Positions 1-8,924 of a DNA stretch of 64,000 nucleotides are shown piece by piece. The position numbers and the translations under genes were made by a program. Under the pieces are notes generated by a model, which saw only the letters and a program-made list of their open reading frames with translations, was not told where the DNA came from and did no database searches. Numbering within the stretch: position 1 is the stretch's first letter; each line of letters opens with the position of its first letter. Source of the stretch: Leptotrichia massiliensis (lineage in GTDB: Bacteria; Fusobacteriota; Fusobacteriia; Fusobacteriales; Leptotrichiaceae); assembly GCF_900104625.1 (NCBI RefSeq), contig NZ_FNVZ01000005.1, positions 682,001 through 746,000 of the forward strand, written 5' to 3'.

Positions 1-749
1 CGCTTTGTGTTTCTTCGCAAATTGGATGCCTTATTGGATGTGATTTTTGTGCAACAGCGACAATGACTTATGAAAGAAACTTGTCAATTTCTGAGATTTT
101 ACTGCAATACTATTATGTTCAGAAACATTTGCTGCAACGTGGAGAAAAACTTGGAAATGTAGTTTATATGGGAATGGGAGAGCCTTTTTTAAATTACGAT
201 GCTGTTCTTGGTTCAATTAATATGTTAAATTCTCCAAAAGGGCAAAATTTTTCAAAAAGAAATTTTACAATTTCTACAAGTGGAATTGTGAATGGAATAA
301 AAAGATTTACAGAAAATGAAAATCAAATAAATTTGGCAATTTCGCTACATTCGGTAAAGGCTGATGTGAGAAGCGAGATTATGCCAATAAATAAAAGATG
401 GGGAGTAAAACAGTTAAAAGAATCACTTTTGGAGTATCAGAAACAAACTAAAAATCGTATTACATTTGAATATATCTTGATTGATGATTTGAACTGTGAG
501 CCTGAAGATGCAAGGGAACTGGCTGGATTCTTAAATTCATTTTCGTGTCTAGTAAACTTGATTCCTTACAATCCTGTTGGTGGAAAGCCATATAAAACGC
601 CATCAAAACAAAAACAAAGGGAATTTTATAAATTATTGAAAGATAAAAATGTTAATGTAACGTTGCGGGAAACTAAAGGGCAGGACATTGCAGCGGCCTG
701 CGGACAGTTAAAGGCAAAAAAACAAATGGATTCTGTACATAATATTTAA
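1..749 (+). CDS. rlmN: 23S rRNA (adenine-C2)-methyltransferase RlmN, 5' truncated by window
   Basis: A radical-SAM enzyme of the RlmN/Cfr family, which methylates C2 of A2503 in 23S rRNA and also acts on some tRNAs. The reading frame is open from base 3, so the start lies outside the window. The cluster-binding CxxxCxxC (C-L-I-G-C-D-F-C) is encoded at about 27-50 and is followed by MGMGEPFLN, the family's SAM-contacting GEP region. Near the C-terminus come an ETKGQDI stretch and a Cys (ACGQL) that in RlmN is part of the methyl-transfer Cys pair. The gap to the following penicillin-binding protein is about 50 bp, so the two are probably co-transcribed. Confidence 0.95.
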   Translation, partial: LCVSSQIGCLIGCDFCATATMTYERNLSISEILLQYYYVQKHLLQRGEKLGNVVYMGMGEPFLNYDAVLGSINMLNSPKGQNFSKRNFTISTSGIVNGIKRFTENENQINLAISLHSVKADVRSEIMPINKRWGVKQLKESLLEYQKQTKNRITFEYILIDDLNCEPEDARELAGFLNSFSCLVNLIPYNPVGGKPYKTPSKQKQREFYKLLKDKNVNVTLRETKGQDIAAACGQLKAKKQMDSVHNI

Positions 750-797
750 AAAATTTAGTTTAAGTAAATGTTGAAACAGTTACGAAAAGAGGTAATA

Positions 798-2843
798 ATG
801 AAAAAGAATAAGAAAAAAGAGAAAGTGGCAAAACCTAGAAAAAAATTTAGTTTATTTTCATTTTTTTTCAAAGTTTTTGTATTTTTGTTTGTAATCGGAG
901 TTGGAGCTGGAGCTTTTTTGGTTTATACAGTAAGCAAGGAAACACCTGTTGATTTAATTGATGGGTATGCACCTGTATCGCCTTCGGTAATTTATGACAT
1001 TAATGGAAATCAGATAGATACGATAATGGTTCAAAATAGAGCACCAATTGGAATTGGAGAAATTCCTTTGCATGTTCAAAATGCGTTTTTGGCAATTGAG
1101 GATAGAAAGTTTAGGACTCACCATGGATTTGATTTTATAAGAACAGCAAGAGCGGCGTTTTTGACAATTACAGGAAGACGGCGTGAAGGTGGAAGTACAC
1201 TTACTCAGCAGCTTGCAAAAAATGCGTTTTTATCGCCAGAACAAACAATGACAAGAAAGATTAAAGAAGCGATTTTAGCAATAGAAATTGAGAGAAAATA
1301 TACAAAAGACGAAATTCTGGAAAATTACTTGAATACAATTTATTTTGGGCAAGGAGCATACGGAATAAAAAATGCGGCAATAAAATATTTTAATAAAGAG
1401 CCAAAAAAATTATCCATTGCACAAGCGGCAATTTTAGCGAGTCTTCCTAAATCGCCAACAAAATATTCAAAAATAGAAAATGCACTGGAAAGACAGAAAA
1501 TTGTACTTCATCAGATGAGAAACTTTGGGTTTATAACAGAGGAAGAATATGATGAAGCTGTTAAAGAAAAAATTACATTTGTAAATGGAAATATTAAAAG
1601 CCGTAATGAAGAAGAACAGATTTCAACTTCAAATGTGGCACCTGAATTTACAACAGTTGTATTAAGCGAAGTAAGAAAAATATTGAAAATACCTGAAGAA
1701 GATCAAAAATTCCTATTTGATGGTTATAAAATTTATGCAACAGTTGATTTGGATTTACAAAGGGCAGCCTATTCAGCGTTTAATAACAATTATAACTTGA
1801 AGAGCCGTGCGAGTTTGAATGGTGCATTATTTTCAATTGATCCAAGTAATGGATTTGTAAAAGCGATGGTTGGAGGAAAAAATTATAAAAAAGGTAATTT
1901 TAACCGTGCAATAAGTGCATTAAGACAGCCAGGATCATCTTACAAGCCAGTTGTTTATCTTGCGGCATTGCAAAAAAATATGGCGATGAACAGTGTTATG
2001 GAAGATTCCCCAGTAAAAATTGGAAACTGGAGTCCAAAGAATTATGATGGAGTTTTTAGAGACAGTATGACACTTGCTAAAGCATTGGAAATTTCAAATA
2101 ATATAATACCAGTAAAATTATTACAGCACGTTGGAATTAATGCTGCTGAAAAAGTCTGGAGAGATGCAGGAATTGTAGGAGGAGATTTTCCTAAAAACTA
2201 TACATTAGCACTTGGTTCAATTTCTACAAGACCAATAGATATGGCAATGTTCTATGCAGCACTTGCAAACGGAGGTTATCAAGTGGAACCTCAGTATATC
2301 TACAAAATCGAAAATAAATATGGTGAAGTTGTTTATGAAGCAAAACCAAAAATGAAAAAAGTTTACGATTCAAAAGATGTAGCAATCTTGACTTATATGC
2401 TTGAAAATGCTGTAAATTATGGAACTGGACAATCTGCAAAAGTATTTAAAGACGGACAGCTTATTCCGATGGCTGGAAAAACAGGAACAACTTCTGATTA
2501 TGTTTCAGCGTGGTTTACAGGCTATACTCCAACTCTTGCTACTGTAGTATATGTTGGAAACGATGATAACAAGTCAATGGGAGCAGGAATGACTGGAGGA
2601 GCTGCGGCTGCACCAATTTGGAAAACTTATATGCAGACGGTAGTTGACTTGCCAAATTACAATGTTGGAGTTTTTGAATTTATAGATGATTATATTACAA
2701 GAAAAGATTTGACAACAAGAGATATTGATTTACAAATTGGATTACTGGACAGAGATGGAGTGAACAAGCGGACAGCATTGTTTAAGGCTGGAACAGAGCC
2801 AATTGAGTCAGAAGGCAAGTTTAGGAACGGGATATTTTTCTAA
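798..2843 (+). CDS. Class A penicillin-binding protein (PBP1A-type transglycosylase/transpeptidase)
   Basis: A bifunctional cell-wall enzyme that polymerises glycan strands and cross-links peptides on the outer face of the inner membrane. I chose the ATG at 798, which has AAGAGGT just upstream, over an in-frame ATG at 768 with no ribosome site; this gives 681 aa. Order: a Lys-rich cytoplasmic tail, one TM segment (about residues 18-45), then a GT51 domain with EDRKFRTHHG (about 100), GGSTLTQQLAKN (about 131) and the ERKYTKDEILENYLN block. The transpeptidase domain carries SSYK (SxxK), SNN and KTGTT. All catalytic motifs are intact and the length is usual for PBP1A. It follows rlmN and ends at a clear terminator. 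Confidence 0.95.
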   Translation: MKKNKKKEKVAKPRKKFSLFSFFFKVFVFLFVIGVGAGAFLVYTVSKETPVDLIDGYAPVSPSVIYDINGNQIDTIMVQNRAPIGIGEIPLHVQNAFLAIEDRKFRTHHGFDFIRTARAAFLTITGRRREGGSTLTQQLAKNAFLSPEQTMTRKIKEAILAIEIERKYTKDEILENYLNTIYFGQGAYGIKNAAIKYFNKEPKKLSIAQAAILASLPKSPTKYSKIENALERQKIVLHQMRNFGFITEEEYDEAVKEKITFVNGNIKSRNEEEQISTSNVAPEFTTVVLSEVRKILKIPEEDQKFLFDGYKIYATVDLDLQRAAYSAFNNNYNLKSRASLNGALFSIDPSNGFVKAMVGGKNYKKGNFNRAISALRQPGSSYKPVVYLAALQKNMAMNSVMEDSPVKIGNWSPKNYDGVFRDSMTLAKALEISNNIIPVKLLQHVGINAAEKVWRDAGIVGGDFPKNYTLALGSISTRPIDMAMFYAALANGGYQVEPQYIYKIENKYGEVVYEAKPKMKKVYDSKDVAILTYMLENAVNYGTGQSAKVFKDGQLIPMAGKTGTTSDYVSAWFTGYTPTLATVVYVGNDDNKSMGAGMTGGAAAAPIWKTYMQTVVDLPNYNVGVFEFIDDYITRKDLTTRDIDLQIGLLDRDGVNKRTALFKAGTEPIESEGKFRNGIFF

Positions 2844-2883
2844 AATTTTGTTATAAAAATTTAATATTTGAAACTACAAAAGA

Positions 2884-2915
2884 TAGAGAATTAAAAATTA
2901 GTTCTCTATTTTTTT
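2884..2915 (+). terminator. Rho-independent terminator after the PBP gene
   Basis: Stem tagagaa/ttctcta with an 11-nt AT-rich loop, followed directly by a run of T. It separates the PBP gene from the YefM-YoeB promoter. Confidence 0.85.
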
Positions 2916-2925
2916 GTAAATATAA

Positions 2926-2954
2926 TTGACAATTTTCATTATATATTGTACAAT
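2926..2954 (+). promoter_or_regulatory. Promoter with overlapping YefM-type operator
   Basis: TTGACA (2926-2931), a 17-bp spacer and TACAAT (2949-2954). The -10 box lies inside the perfect palindrome ATTGTACAAT (2945-2954), whose core TGTACA is the hexamer described for the E. coli yefM-yoeB operator. The antitoxin would therefore occlude RNA polymerase directly. Confidence 0.8.
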
Positions 2955-2987
2955 AAATTGAACAAAGGTTTAAAAGGAGTGAGAAAT

Positions 2988-3245
2988 ATGATAGCTACAA
3001 ATTATTCTAATATTAGAAATAATTTTAAAAAGTATTGTGATAAGGCAACAAGAGATTGTGAAACAATAATTGTAACTAGAAAAAATGATGAAAATGTGGT
3101 ATTAATGAGTGAAGAAGAATACAATAATCTTATGGAAAATTTGTATATTATGTCTAATAAAGATTATTATAATGAATTATTGAAAAGTAAAAAGGAAGCA
3201 GAAACGGGGAAATTAGAAGTTCATGAGTTAATTGAGGAGGACTAA
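2988..3245 (+). CDS. yefM: YefM/Phd-family antitoxin
   Basis: Antitoxin of a type II module that neutralises the adjacent YoeB and represses the operon through its N-terminal DNA-binding fold. The start ATG at 2988 has AAAGGAGTG eight bases upstream; an upstream in-frame ATG lies in the promoter and is rejected. The 85-residue product has the family pattern: YSNIRNNFKKYCDKA near the N-terminus, then VTRKNDENVVLMSEEEYNNL. The acidic C-terminal tail is the toxin-binding part in this family. The stop is one base before the toxin's GTG, indicating translational coupling. Confidence 0.93.
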   Translation: MIATNYSNIRNNFKKYCDKATRDCETIIVTRKNDENVVLMSEEEYNNLMENLYIMSNKDYYNELLKSKKEAETGKLEVHELIEED

Positions 3246-3246
3246 A

Positions 3247-3504
3247 GTGAATATTGTATGGACAAGTATAGCTTGGAAACAATATGTAGAAATGCAAGCT
3301 CAAGATAAAAAAGTTATAAAAAAGATAAATGAAATTATAAAAGATATTCAGAGAAATGGAAATGAAGGAATAGGTAAAGCAGAGGCTTTAAAGCATGAAT
3401 TAAGTGGGTATTGGAGCAGAAGAATAACTGATAAGCACAGATTTATTTATAAATTGACTGAAAATGAAGTTATAATAATAGCTTGTGCTAATCATTACAA
3501 ATAA
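3247..3504 (+). CDS. yoeB: YoeB-family mRNA interferase toxin
   Basis: Ribosome-dependent mRNA-cleaving toxin of the RelE superfamily. It starts at GTG 3247 (85 aa) with AGGAGG at 3235-3240, inside the antitoxin's end. The sequence follows E. coli YoeB closely: KKINEIIKDIQRNG, GKAEALKHELSGYWSRRI, DKHRFIY and the C-terminal NHYK. The catalytic Glu, Arg and His positions known from YoeB all appear present, so the toxin looks active. Confidence 0.95.
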   Translation: MNIVWTSIAWKQYVEMQAQDKKVIKKINEIIKDIQRNGNEGIGKAEALKHELSGYWSRRITDKHRFIYKLTENEVIIIACANHYK

Positions 3505-3533
3505 CTTTTTAAATTATTTTATGTAAAAGTAAT

Positions 3534-3583
3534 AAAAAATATGATTTCAAATACAGATTAATGTATAAGAGATCATATTTTTT
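3534..3583. terminator. Bidirectional terminator between yoeB and the purine permease
   Basis: Arms AAAAAATATGAT (3534-3545) and ATCATATTTTTT (3572-3583) are exact complements. The A run on the left and T run on the right serve both converging transcripts. Confidence 0.75.
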
Positions 3584-3607
3584 GTTTATAAAAATTTATA
3601 AATTTGA

Positions 3608-4990
3608 TTATGACATAAATAATAATTTAACTATAAATAACGCTCCTAAAATAACCATTACCCATGAAACGTGTCTTCTGTCTTCTTTTTTCGAGAATAA
3701 ATTGTAAAATAGATTTATTAATACGTAAGATAAAATTCCTAGTGTTAATCCATCTCCGATACTATAAGTCAAAGCCATTGTTGTAATTGTAATGAAAGAT
3801 GGAACACCTTCTAGAATATCGTGCAGGTCTATATTTTTAACTGAACTTAGCATTAAGTAACCAACGTAAATTAAGGCTGGAGCTGTAGCACATCCTGGTA
3901 TTGAAATAAATATTGGTGAAAAAAACATTGATATTAAGAATAGGAAACCTGTCGTAATAGCAGTCCATCCTGTTCTTCCTCCTGCGATAACTCCTGTTGA
4001 ACTTTCTACATAAGTTGTAACTGTAGAAACTCCAAGTGCGGCACCGGCTGTAGTTGCGATTGCATCTGCCATTAAGGCACGTCCTACGTTTGGTACGTTT
4101 CCATTTTCATCTAGCATATCTGCTTTTGAGCATACCCCTATCAATGTTCCGACAGTATCAAAGAAATCTACAAAGAGAAATGTACAAACTATAACAAATA
4201 AATTTCCAAATGTTTTAAAATCTGTAAATAGCTTAAAGTCTAATTTTCCCATAACAGGCATCATTGATTCATATTTAAAGACACCAGATGGCAAATAAAT
4301 CCCTAATTCTTTTGCATGTGCAGGATTTATAAGAGCATATCCCCAAGCTAGAAGAGAACTTAAAACAATTCCATAAAGAATTGAGCCACGTACATTCTTT
4401 TTATCTAAAATTGCTATTAAAATTAATCCAATAAATGAAATAATAACGGCTGGAGAAAAATGCCCCATACTAACTTTTGTTGATTCATTTAAAACAATCA
4501 GTCCACTTCCTGAAAAACCGACAAATGCAATAAATACTCCGATTCCCCCAGTAACAGCGTGTTTCATATTTTCTGGAATGGAATTTACTACAGCTTCACG
4601 CACTTTAAAAAGTGTTAAAAATATAAATATAATTCCTTCGCAGAATACTGCAGTCAGAGCAGTTTGCCAACTGATACCGCCTTTTAGTACAACTGTAAAT
4701 GCAAAAAATGCGTTTAATCCCATACCTGAAGCAAGGGCAAAAGGCAAGTTTGCGATAAGGCCCATAAGAAAACAGCCAAGTGCAGCGGAAAAACAGGTAG
4801 CTGTGACCAATGCGCCTGCATCCATCCCCGTTTTTGACAAAATATTTGGATTTACAGCAATTATGTACGCCATTGTAAGAAATGTTGTAATCCCTGCCAT
4901 AATTTCCTTTTTCATATTGACATTTTCATTTGCTAGAAGCGGGAAAAGTCGTTTAAGTCCGCTTGTTTGTTGAACATTAGTGATGCCCAT
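3608..4990 (-). CDS. NCS2-family purine permease (AzgA/PbuG type)
   Basis: An inner-membrane proton-coupled importer of adenine, guanine or hypoxanthine. The 460-aa product starts with a short cytoplasmic tail and then the family signature ITTFLTMAYIIAVNP, followed by about 12 to 14 hydrophobic segments. The FVDFFDTVGTLIGV segment, which supplies ligand-binding residues in AzgA-type permeases, lies near the middle. It is the second gene of a minus-strand pair, 42 bp after the CBS-domain gene. No purine-riboswitch-like structure fits in that short gap. The exact purine cannot be told from sequence alone. Confidence 0.92.
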   Translation of the reverse strand: MGITNVQQTSGLKRLFPLLANENVNMKKEIMAGITTFLTMAYIIAVNPNILSKTGMDAGALVTATCFSAALGCFLMGLIANLPFALASGMGLNAFFAFTVVLKGGISWQTALTAVFCEGIIFIFLTLFKVREAVVNSIPENMKHAVTGGIGVFIAFVGFSGSGLIVLNESTKVSMGHFSPAVIISFIGLILIAILDKKNVRGSILYGIVLSSLLAWGYALINPAHAKELGIYLPSGVFKYESMMPVMGKLDFKLFTDFKTFGNLFVIVCTFLFVDFFDTVGTLIGVCSKADMLDENGNVPNVGRALMADAIATTAGAALGVSTVTTYVESSTGVIAGGRTGWTAITTGFLFLISMFFSPIFISIPGCATAPALIYVGYLMLSSVKNIDLHDILEGVPSFITITTMALTYSIGDGLTLGILSYVLINLFYNLFSKKEDRRHVSWVMVILGALFIVKLLFMS

Positions 4991-5032
4991 TTTGTTTACT
5001 CAACTCCATTTCTATATATCTTTTATAAAATA

Positions 5033-6385
5033 TTATTCATCTTCATTCAATTTATTTTTAGACTTTTCATCTTCTGTTTTATCTTTGTCAAAAGTCATAA
5101 CAACTTTTTCAATTTTTTTATTTCTAACTCGCTGTGGCTTGAATACAACACCATTAATTGTGATTGGCTCAATATTTTCATTATCTTCAGGAATATATCC
5201 TAAATTTTCAATTAAAATTCCACTCAAAGTGTCATAATATTTTGATTCAAGTTCAAAGTTAAAGTTATCATTCAAGTCGTTTAACGAAACTTCTCCACTA
5301 ATTAAATATTTATTTCGTGATAATTGACGAATTGACAAGTCTTCATCATCAAATTCATCGGCAATATTTCCCATAACTTCTTCAATCAAGTCCTCAAGTG
5401 TAACAATCCCTGAAAAACCTCCATATTCATCAATCAGTATAGTAATGTGCTTTTTCTCCAGTTGCATTTCGTTAAATAGTTCATTTACATTTTTTGTTTC
5501 AGGAACGAAATACGCTTCTTGCAGCAAATCAGCAACTTTTATGTTATCAAACCCTTTTTTGTAGGCTTCCATCATCAAGTCCTTGGTTAATAGCACACCA
5601 ACAATATTGTCAGCTTCATTTTCATAAACAGGAATACGTGAATATTTTCCAATTTCCTTATTTTCAAAAAGCTCATGAATTGAGATATTTTTATCAATCA
5701 AAAATACTTTTGTTCTTGGAATCATTATTTCACGTGCAATTTTTTCATCAAATTCAATAATATTTTCAATCATTTCCTGTTCAGCTTCGTTAATAACACC
5801 GTGTTCCTTACCAACTTCTACCAGCGAACGCAGTTCCTCCTTAGAAACTTTTTCTTCAATATTGTCTTCTTTCATTTTCAAAATTGTAAGAACAAAATTT
5901 GTAGAAAATGTCAAAAATTTTACAAATGGAGAAAATAACCTTGAAATGAATACAACAACTCCGACTGATGATAAAGCAATCTTTTCTGAGTTTCTAAGTG
6001 CAATTCTCTTTGGAATCAGTTCCCCAAACACAAGAGTGATATATGATAATAGAAAAGTTATTAAAATCATCGAAATTTGATTACTGTACGGAATATTCAA
6101 AGGTTGCAATGCACCAGATAAATATTGGGATAAACCAGTCGCTGCCGATGCTGATGCAAAAAAACCTGCCAAAGTAATCCCAACCTGAATAGTAGACAGG
6201 AATTTACTAGGTTCCTGCAGCAAATTATCAAGTAAAATTGCTTTTTTATTTCCATCTTCAATTAATATTTTTAATTTATTTTTATTTAACGAAACAATCG
6301 CCATTTCCGCACTCGAAAAGAAAGCGTTAATTCCCGTTAAAATTATTATTATTACAATCTGTAATAATAAACTGCCCTCAGACAT
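5033..6385 (-). CDS. HlyC/CorC-family membrane protein (DUF21-CBS-CorC domains)
   Basis: 450 aa with the CNNM/CorC architecture: an N-terminal DUF21 region with about four TM segments (to about 150, including FFSSAEMAIVSLN), a paired CBS region (about 200-330, with IMIPRTKV and RIPVYENE) and a C-terminal transporter-associated domain. Members are linked to divalent cation (Mg2+, Co2+) efflux or homeostasis, and some were named haemolysins. AGGAGG lies upstream of the ATG. It heads the minus-strand pair with the purine permease; no functional link is evident. Confidence 0.9.
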   Translation of the reverse strand: MSEGSLLLQIVIIIILTGINAFFSSAEMAIVSLNKNKLKILIEDGNKKAILLDNLLQEPSKFLSTIQVGITLAGFFASASAATGLSQYLSGALQPLNIPYSNQISMILITFLLSYITLVFGELIPKRIALRNSEKIALSSVGVVVFISRLFSPFVKFLTFSTNFVLTILKMKEDNIEEKVSKEELRSLVEVGKEHGVINEAEQEMIENIIEFDEKIAREIMIPRTKVFLIDKNISIHELFENKEIGKYSRIPVYENEADNIVGVLLTKDLMMEAYKKGFDNIKVADLLQEAYFVPETKNVNELFNEMQLEKKHITILIDEYGGFSGIVTLEDLIEEVMGNIADEFDDEDLSIRQLSRNKYLISGEVSLNDLNDNFNFELESKYYDTLSGILIENLGYIPEDNENIEPITINGVVFKPQRVRNKKIEKVVMTFDKDKTEDEKSKNKLNEDE

Positions 6386-6572
6386 TTTATTTTTCCTCCT
6401 AAATTTTTTAAATTTACCAACTTTTATAGTAACAAATTTTAAAACTGAATTTAAAAAATGTAACTATATTTATTCAAACTCTAACTTTTTATTTTGTATT
6501 AAGTTAAAGAGTTTAAGCATATTATAGCATATTTTTAAAAAATTTAAAAATTGATTTTAAAATTATCTGCGA

Positions 6573-6640
6573 ATCGTTAAACAGCCGTAACCTAAACAAA
6601 TGAAAACGCCATCAGTTTATTAAAATTTAAAAATTATATC
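6573..6640 (-). repeat. Fragment of the non-coding repeat family also seen at 7.4 kb
   Basis: The segment running TTAAACAGCCGTAACC through AACGCCATCAGTTTATT resembles base by base the segment at about 7408-7465 (CAAACAGTCGTAGTTG through AGCTCCGTCGATTTATT). No open frame crosses it. The 370 bases between the CBS-domain gene and the tiny lipoprotein otherwise hold only AT-rich sequence. Confidence 0.5.
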
Positions 6641-7121
6641 TGATTTTTATAATTATTCAAGCAAAAAAAGAGCAAGAATACATTCTCCTAAATGAGAGTT
6701 CTCTGCCCTTCTTATATAAATTTATCATTTCTTATTTTGTACCTTTGCAGTATACATTAGAATTCCCTATTTCCGTATCTATCCTCACAGTACACATTTC
6801 CACTAGGATATTTGTAACATTTCACTCCTCTTTCAGCTGCTTCTCTCTTAGCTTCATTGTATTCATCTATAATACTACAACTGAACGTAGTCATAGCAAG
6901 TATAACCAGCATAATAATCTTTTTTATAAATATTCATCTCCTTTTATATTGCTCTTATCTAAGTCGAATATGTATTCCATTTTATGTATTAATTACTTGT
7001 GTTCTTTTTATATTTTTATTATATAATATTTCAAATTAAAATGCAATTTTTTTATATTTCTTCCAAAAATTTAATAAAAAATAAAATTATACCTGATACT
7101 AAATCCTATTTAAATAACGAA
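6601..7121 (-). repeat. Duplicated ~520-bp block, copy 1 (tiny lipoprotein gene and flanks)
   Basis: Nearly the same sequence recurs at 8314-8837 in the same orientation. Each copy carries a tiny lipoprotein frame, its ribosome site and a downstream hairpin ending in a T run on the minus strand (near 6666-6705). Differences are scattered point changes and 1-3 bp indels, so the duplication is old enough to have diverged. Confidence 0.85.
6757..6927 (-). pseudogene. Tiny lipoprotein gene, start codon lost (ATG to ATA)
   Basis: It aligns codon for codon with the intact 56-aa gene at 8473-8643, but the start position reads ATA while the AAGGAG ribosome site and everything else are preserved. The frame encodes a signal segment with TTFSC, a lipobox-like site, then a charged region with two Cys. 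The next in-frame ATG (codon 6, 6910-6912) would give a shortened signal peptide and is far from the ribosome site. The gene is probably silent or poorly translated. Confidence 0.7.
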
Positions 7122-7212
7122 TGTTTAATAAATTTTGAATTATATATCTTATTCAAGGAATTAAAACTTCTTGTTCTTAAAATAGTTTCCATTTTTTAAA
7201 TAGGGTTTAATT
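7105..7212. repeat. ~108-bp repeat, copy 1
   Basis: Starts CCTATTTAAATAACGAATG and recurs with few changes at 8203-8312. The two copies flank the GNAT gene in direct orientation, and the first 17 bases occur a third time at 8821-8837. No coding content. Confidence 0.75.
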
Positions 7213-7276
7213 AGATTATTTTATTTAATAATAGCTTTTACTATTTATTCTTTTTTTTCTTTTTTTTCTTTTTTTT

Positions 7277-7574
7277 GCAGGATTGCTCATTGCGGCAAAT
7301 CCTTATCTTGCATTAAAAGTTTATCCTGTTAATTAAAATTGTGGCAAGATTGCTACGCAATACCTATGGCTAGACTACGACTTTTATTTACCCAACTCCG
7401 AAACTCCTCCTTACAGTCGTCAAACAGTCGTAGTTGAACAAATAAAAGCTCCGTCGATTTATTAAAGAAATAATTATATTTTAATTATTACTCCTTTATT
7501 TATTGTAAAAGTTTGTAATAAAGAATATAAACCTTTATTGCAAGATAAGGTTTTGCGGCAATGAGCAATCCTAC
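7277..7574. repeat. Non-coding element bounded by 35-bp inverted repeats
   Basis: The left arm (7277-7311) and right arm (7540-7574) are inverted copies with three mismatches over 35 bp; both contain GATTGCTCATTG. The interior holds CTATGGCTAGACTACGAC (7364-7381), found inverted at 9005-9021, and CAGTCGT repeats. No convincing ORF lies inside. The 470 bases between the ~108-bp repeat and the GNAT gene hold only this element and AT-rich sequence. Confidence 0.7.
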
Positions 7575-7685
7575 GAAAATAAAAAAGAAAAAACATAATA
7601 ATACGAAAAAATATTTATTAATCAAAATATCTAAAAAATAATTTAATTGAATGATTATGAATTAGCTATTATAAACAATAAAAAA

Positions 7686-8159
7686 TTACAAAATCTCCTC
7701 AAAAACATACTTCTGAATTTTCATTCCCAATTTTTCATAAAATCTAACAGCTCCAGCATTATCAGCCCAAGCATCCAATGTTAAATTGTAACAGCCTTCT
7801 TTTTTTGCAAAATCTAAGGCAAAATCATATAATTTCTTTCCGATGTTCTGCCCACGAGTGCTTTCATCAACGCAAAGATCATCAATAAACAATGTTTTTA
7901 TATCAGTTAGGACATTGTGATTTGTTTGTTGCTTGAAAATACAGAAAATATAGCCGATTACGTTATCATTTTCATCTGTTGCTACAAATATTGGCTTGTT
8001 TGAATCGTTTAACATTTCTGTTAATTCTTTTGCTGTATATTTTTTTCCAGTTGCCTTGAAAATGTCTGGACGACCTTCGTGATGAATTAATAAAATTTGT
8101 TCCAGCAGATTTTCTATTTTTGGAATATCTTTTTCTTGTGCTAGTCTAATTTCTTTCAT
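7686..8159 (-). CDS. GNAT-family N-acetyltransferase
   Basis: A 157-aa single-domain acetyltransferase using acetyl-CoA. The acceptor is unknown. Acetyl-CoA binding motif A shows as LCVDESTRGQNIGKKLYDFA (Q/RxxGxG/A type) and motif B as DNAGAVRFYEKLGM. I chose the ATG at 8159, with AGAGG 13 bases upstream, over the in-frame ATG at 8180, which has no ribosome site. The gene stands alone between direct copies of the ~108-bp and ~520-bp repeats, suggesting it sits in a duplication or insertion hot spot. Confidence 0.88.
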   Translation of the reverse strand: MKEIRLAQEKDIPKIENLLEQILLIHHEGRPDIFKATGKKYTAKELTEMLNDSNKPIFVATDENDNVIGYIFCIFKQQTNHNVLTDIKTLFIDDLCVDESTRGQNIGKKLYDFALDFAKKEGCYNLTLDAWADNAGAVRFYEKLGMKIQKYVFEEIL

Positions 8160-8202
8160 TGTAATAATTTTTCCTCTCATTTGTATTTTTTTTAATATTA
8201 TT

Positions 8203-8312
8203 TCCTATTTAAATAGTGAATGTTTAATAAATTTTGAATTATATAGTCTTATCAAGGAATTAAAACTTCTTGTTCTTAAAATAGTTTCTATTTTATAAAA
8301 TGGGGTTTAATA
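8203..8312. repeat. ~108-bp repeat, copy 2
   Basis: Second copy of the 7105-7212 repeat, lying just upstream of the GNAT gene's start and abutting the second ~520-bp block. Confidence 0.75.
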
Positions 8313-8313
8313 A

Positions 8314-8837
8314 TGAAAACTCCATCAGTTTATTAAAATTTAAAAATTAGATTTAATTTTTATAATTATTTAAGTAAAAGAAAAAGAGCAAGAATACATT
8401 CTCCTAAATGAGAATTCTCTGCCCTTCATATATAAATTCATCATTTCTTATTTTGTACCTTTGCAGTATACATTAGAATTCCCTATTTCCGTATCTATCC
8501 TCACAGAATACATTTCCATATTGATTCCTATAACATTTTCTTCCTCTTTCAGCTGCTTCTCTCTTAGCCTCATTGTATTCATCTATAATACTACAGCTGA
8601 ACAATGTCATAGCCAATATAACCAGCATAATAATCTTTTTCATAAATATTCATCTCCTTTTATATTGTTCTTATCTAAGTCGAATATGTATTTCATTTTT
8701 TGTATTAATTACTTGTGTTCTTTTTATATTTTAATTATACAATATTTCAATCTAAAATGCAATTTTTTTATATTTCTTCCAAAAATTTAATAAAAAATAA
8801 AATTATACCTGATACTAAATCCTATTTAAATAACGAA
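8314..8837 (-). repeat. Duplicated ~520-bp block, copy 2
   Basis: Direct copy of 6601-7121 including the tiny lipoprotein gene and its hairpin terminator. It ends with the opening of the ~108-bp repeat (8821-8837), so the two blocks seem to have been a joined unit. Confidence 0.85.
8473..8643 (-). CDS. Tiny lipoprotein (56 aa), intact copy
   Basis: Begins MKKIIMLVILAMTLFSC, a short signal peptide with a lipobox-like LFSC, so Cys17 would be lipidated. The mature part is about 40 residues, highly charged, with Cys37 and Cys47 that could form a disulphide. An AAGGAG site lies about 10 bases upstream of the ATG. Paralogues sit at 6757-6927 (start lost) and 31700-31858. All three share the same hairpin and T run about 40-70 bases after the stop. 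Function unknown; an outer-surface or periplasmic small lipoprotein is inferred. Confidence 0.75.
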   Translation of the reverse strand: MKKIIMLVILAMTLFSCSIIDEYNEAKREAAERGRKCYRNQYGNVFCEDRYGNREF

Positions 8838-8924
8838 ATTATTACAATCTTTTCTAATAAAGGGCATAAATCTAATATTTTCAAATAATTAAAATATAAT
8901 TTTCATTTTTCAAACAGATTTCAG

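Noticed and set aside
768-797. Upstream start for the PBP gene
   Set aside because: No ribosome site before 768, whereas AAGAGGT precedes the ATG at 798.
4990-5033. Purine riboswitch before the permease
   Set aside because: Only 42 bp lie between the two minus-strand genes, too short for the aptamer, and no conserved three-way junction is seen.
7000-7200. Plus-strand frames at about 6745-7199 and 8461-8790
   Set aside because: They are antisense to the tiny lipoprotein genes or AT-rich spacer, have no ribosome site and differ between the duplicated copies.
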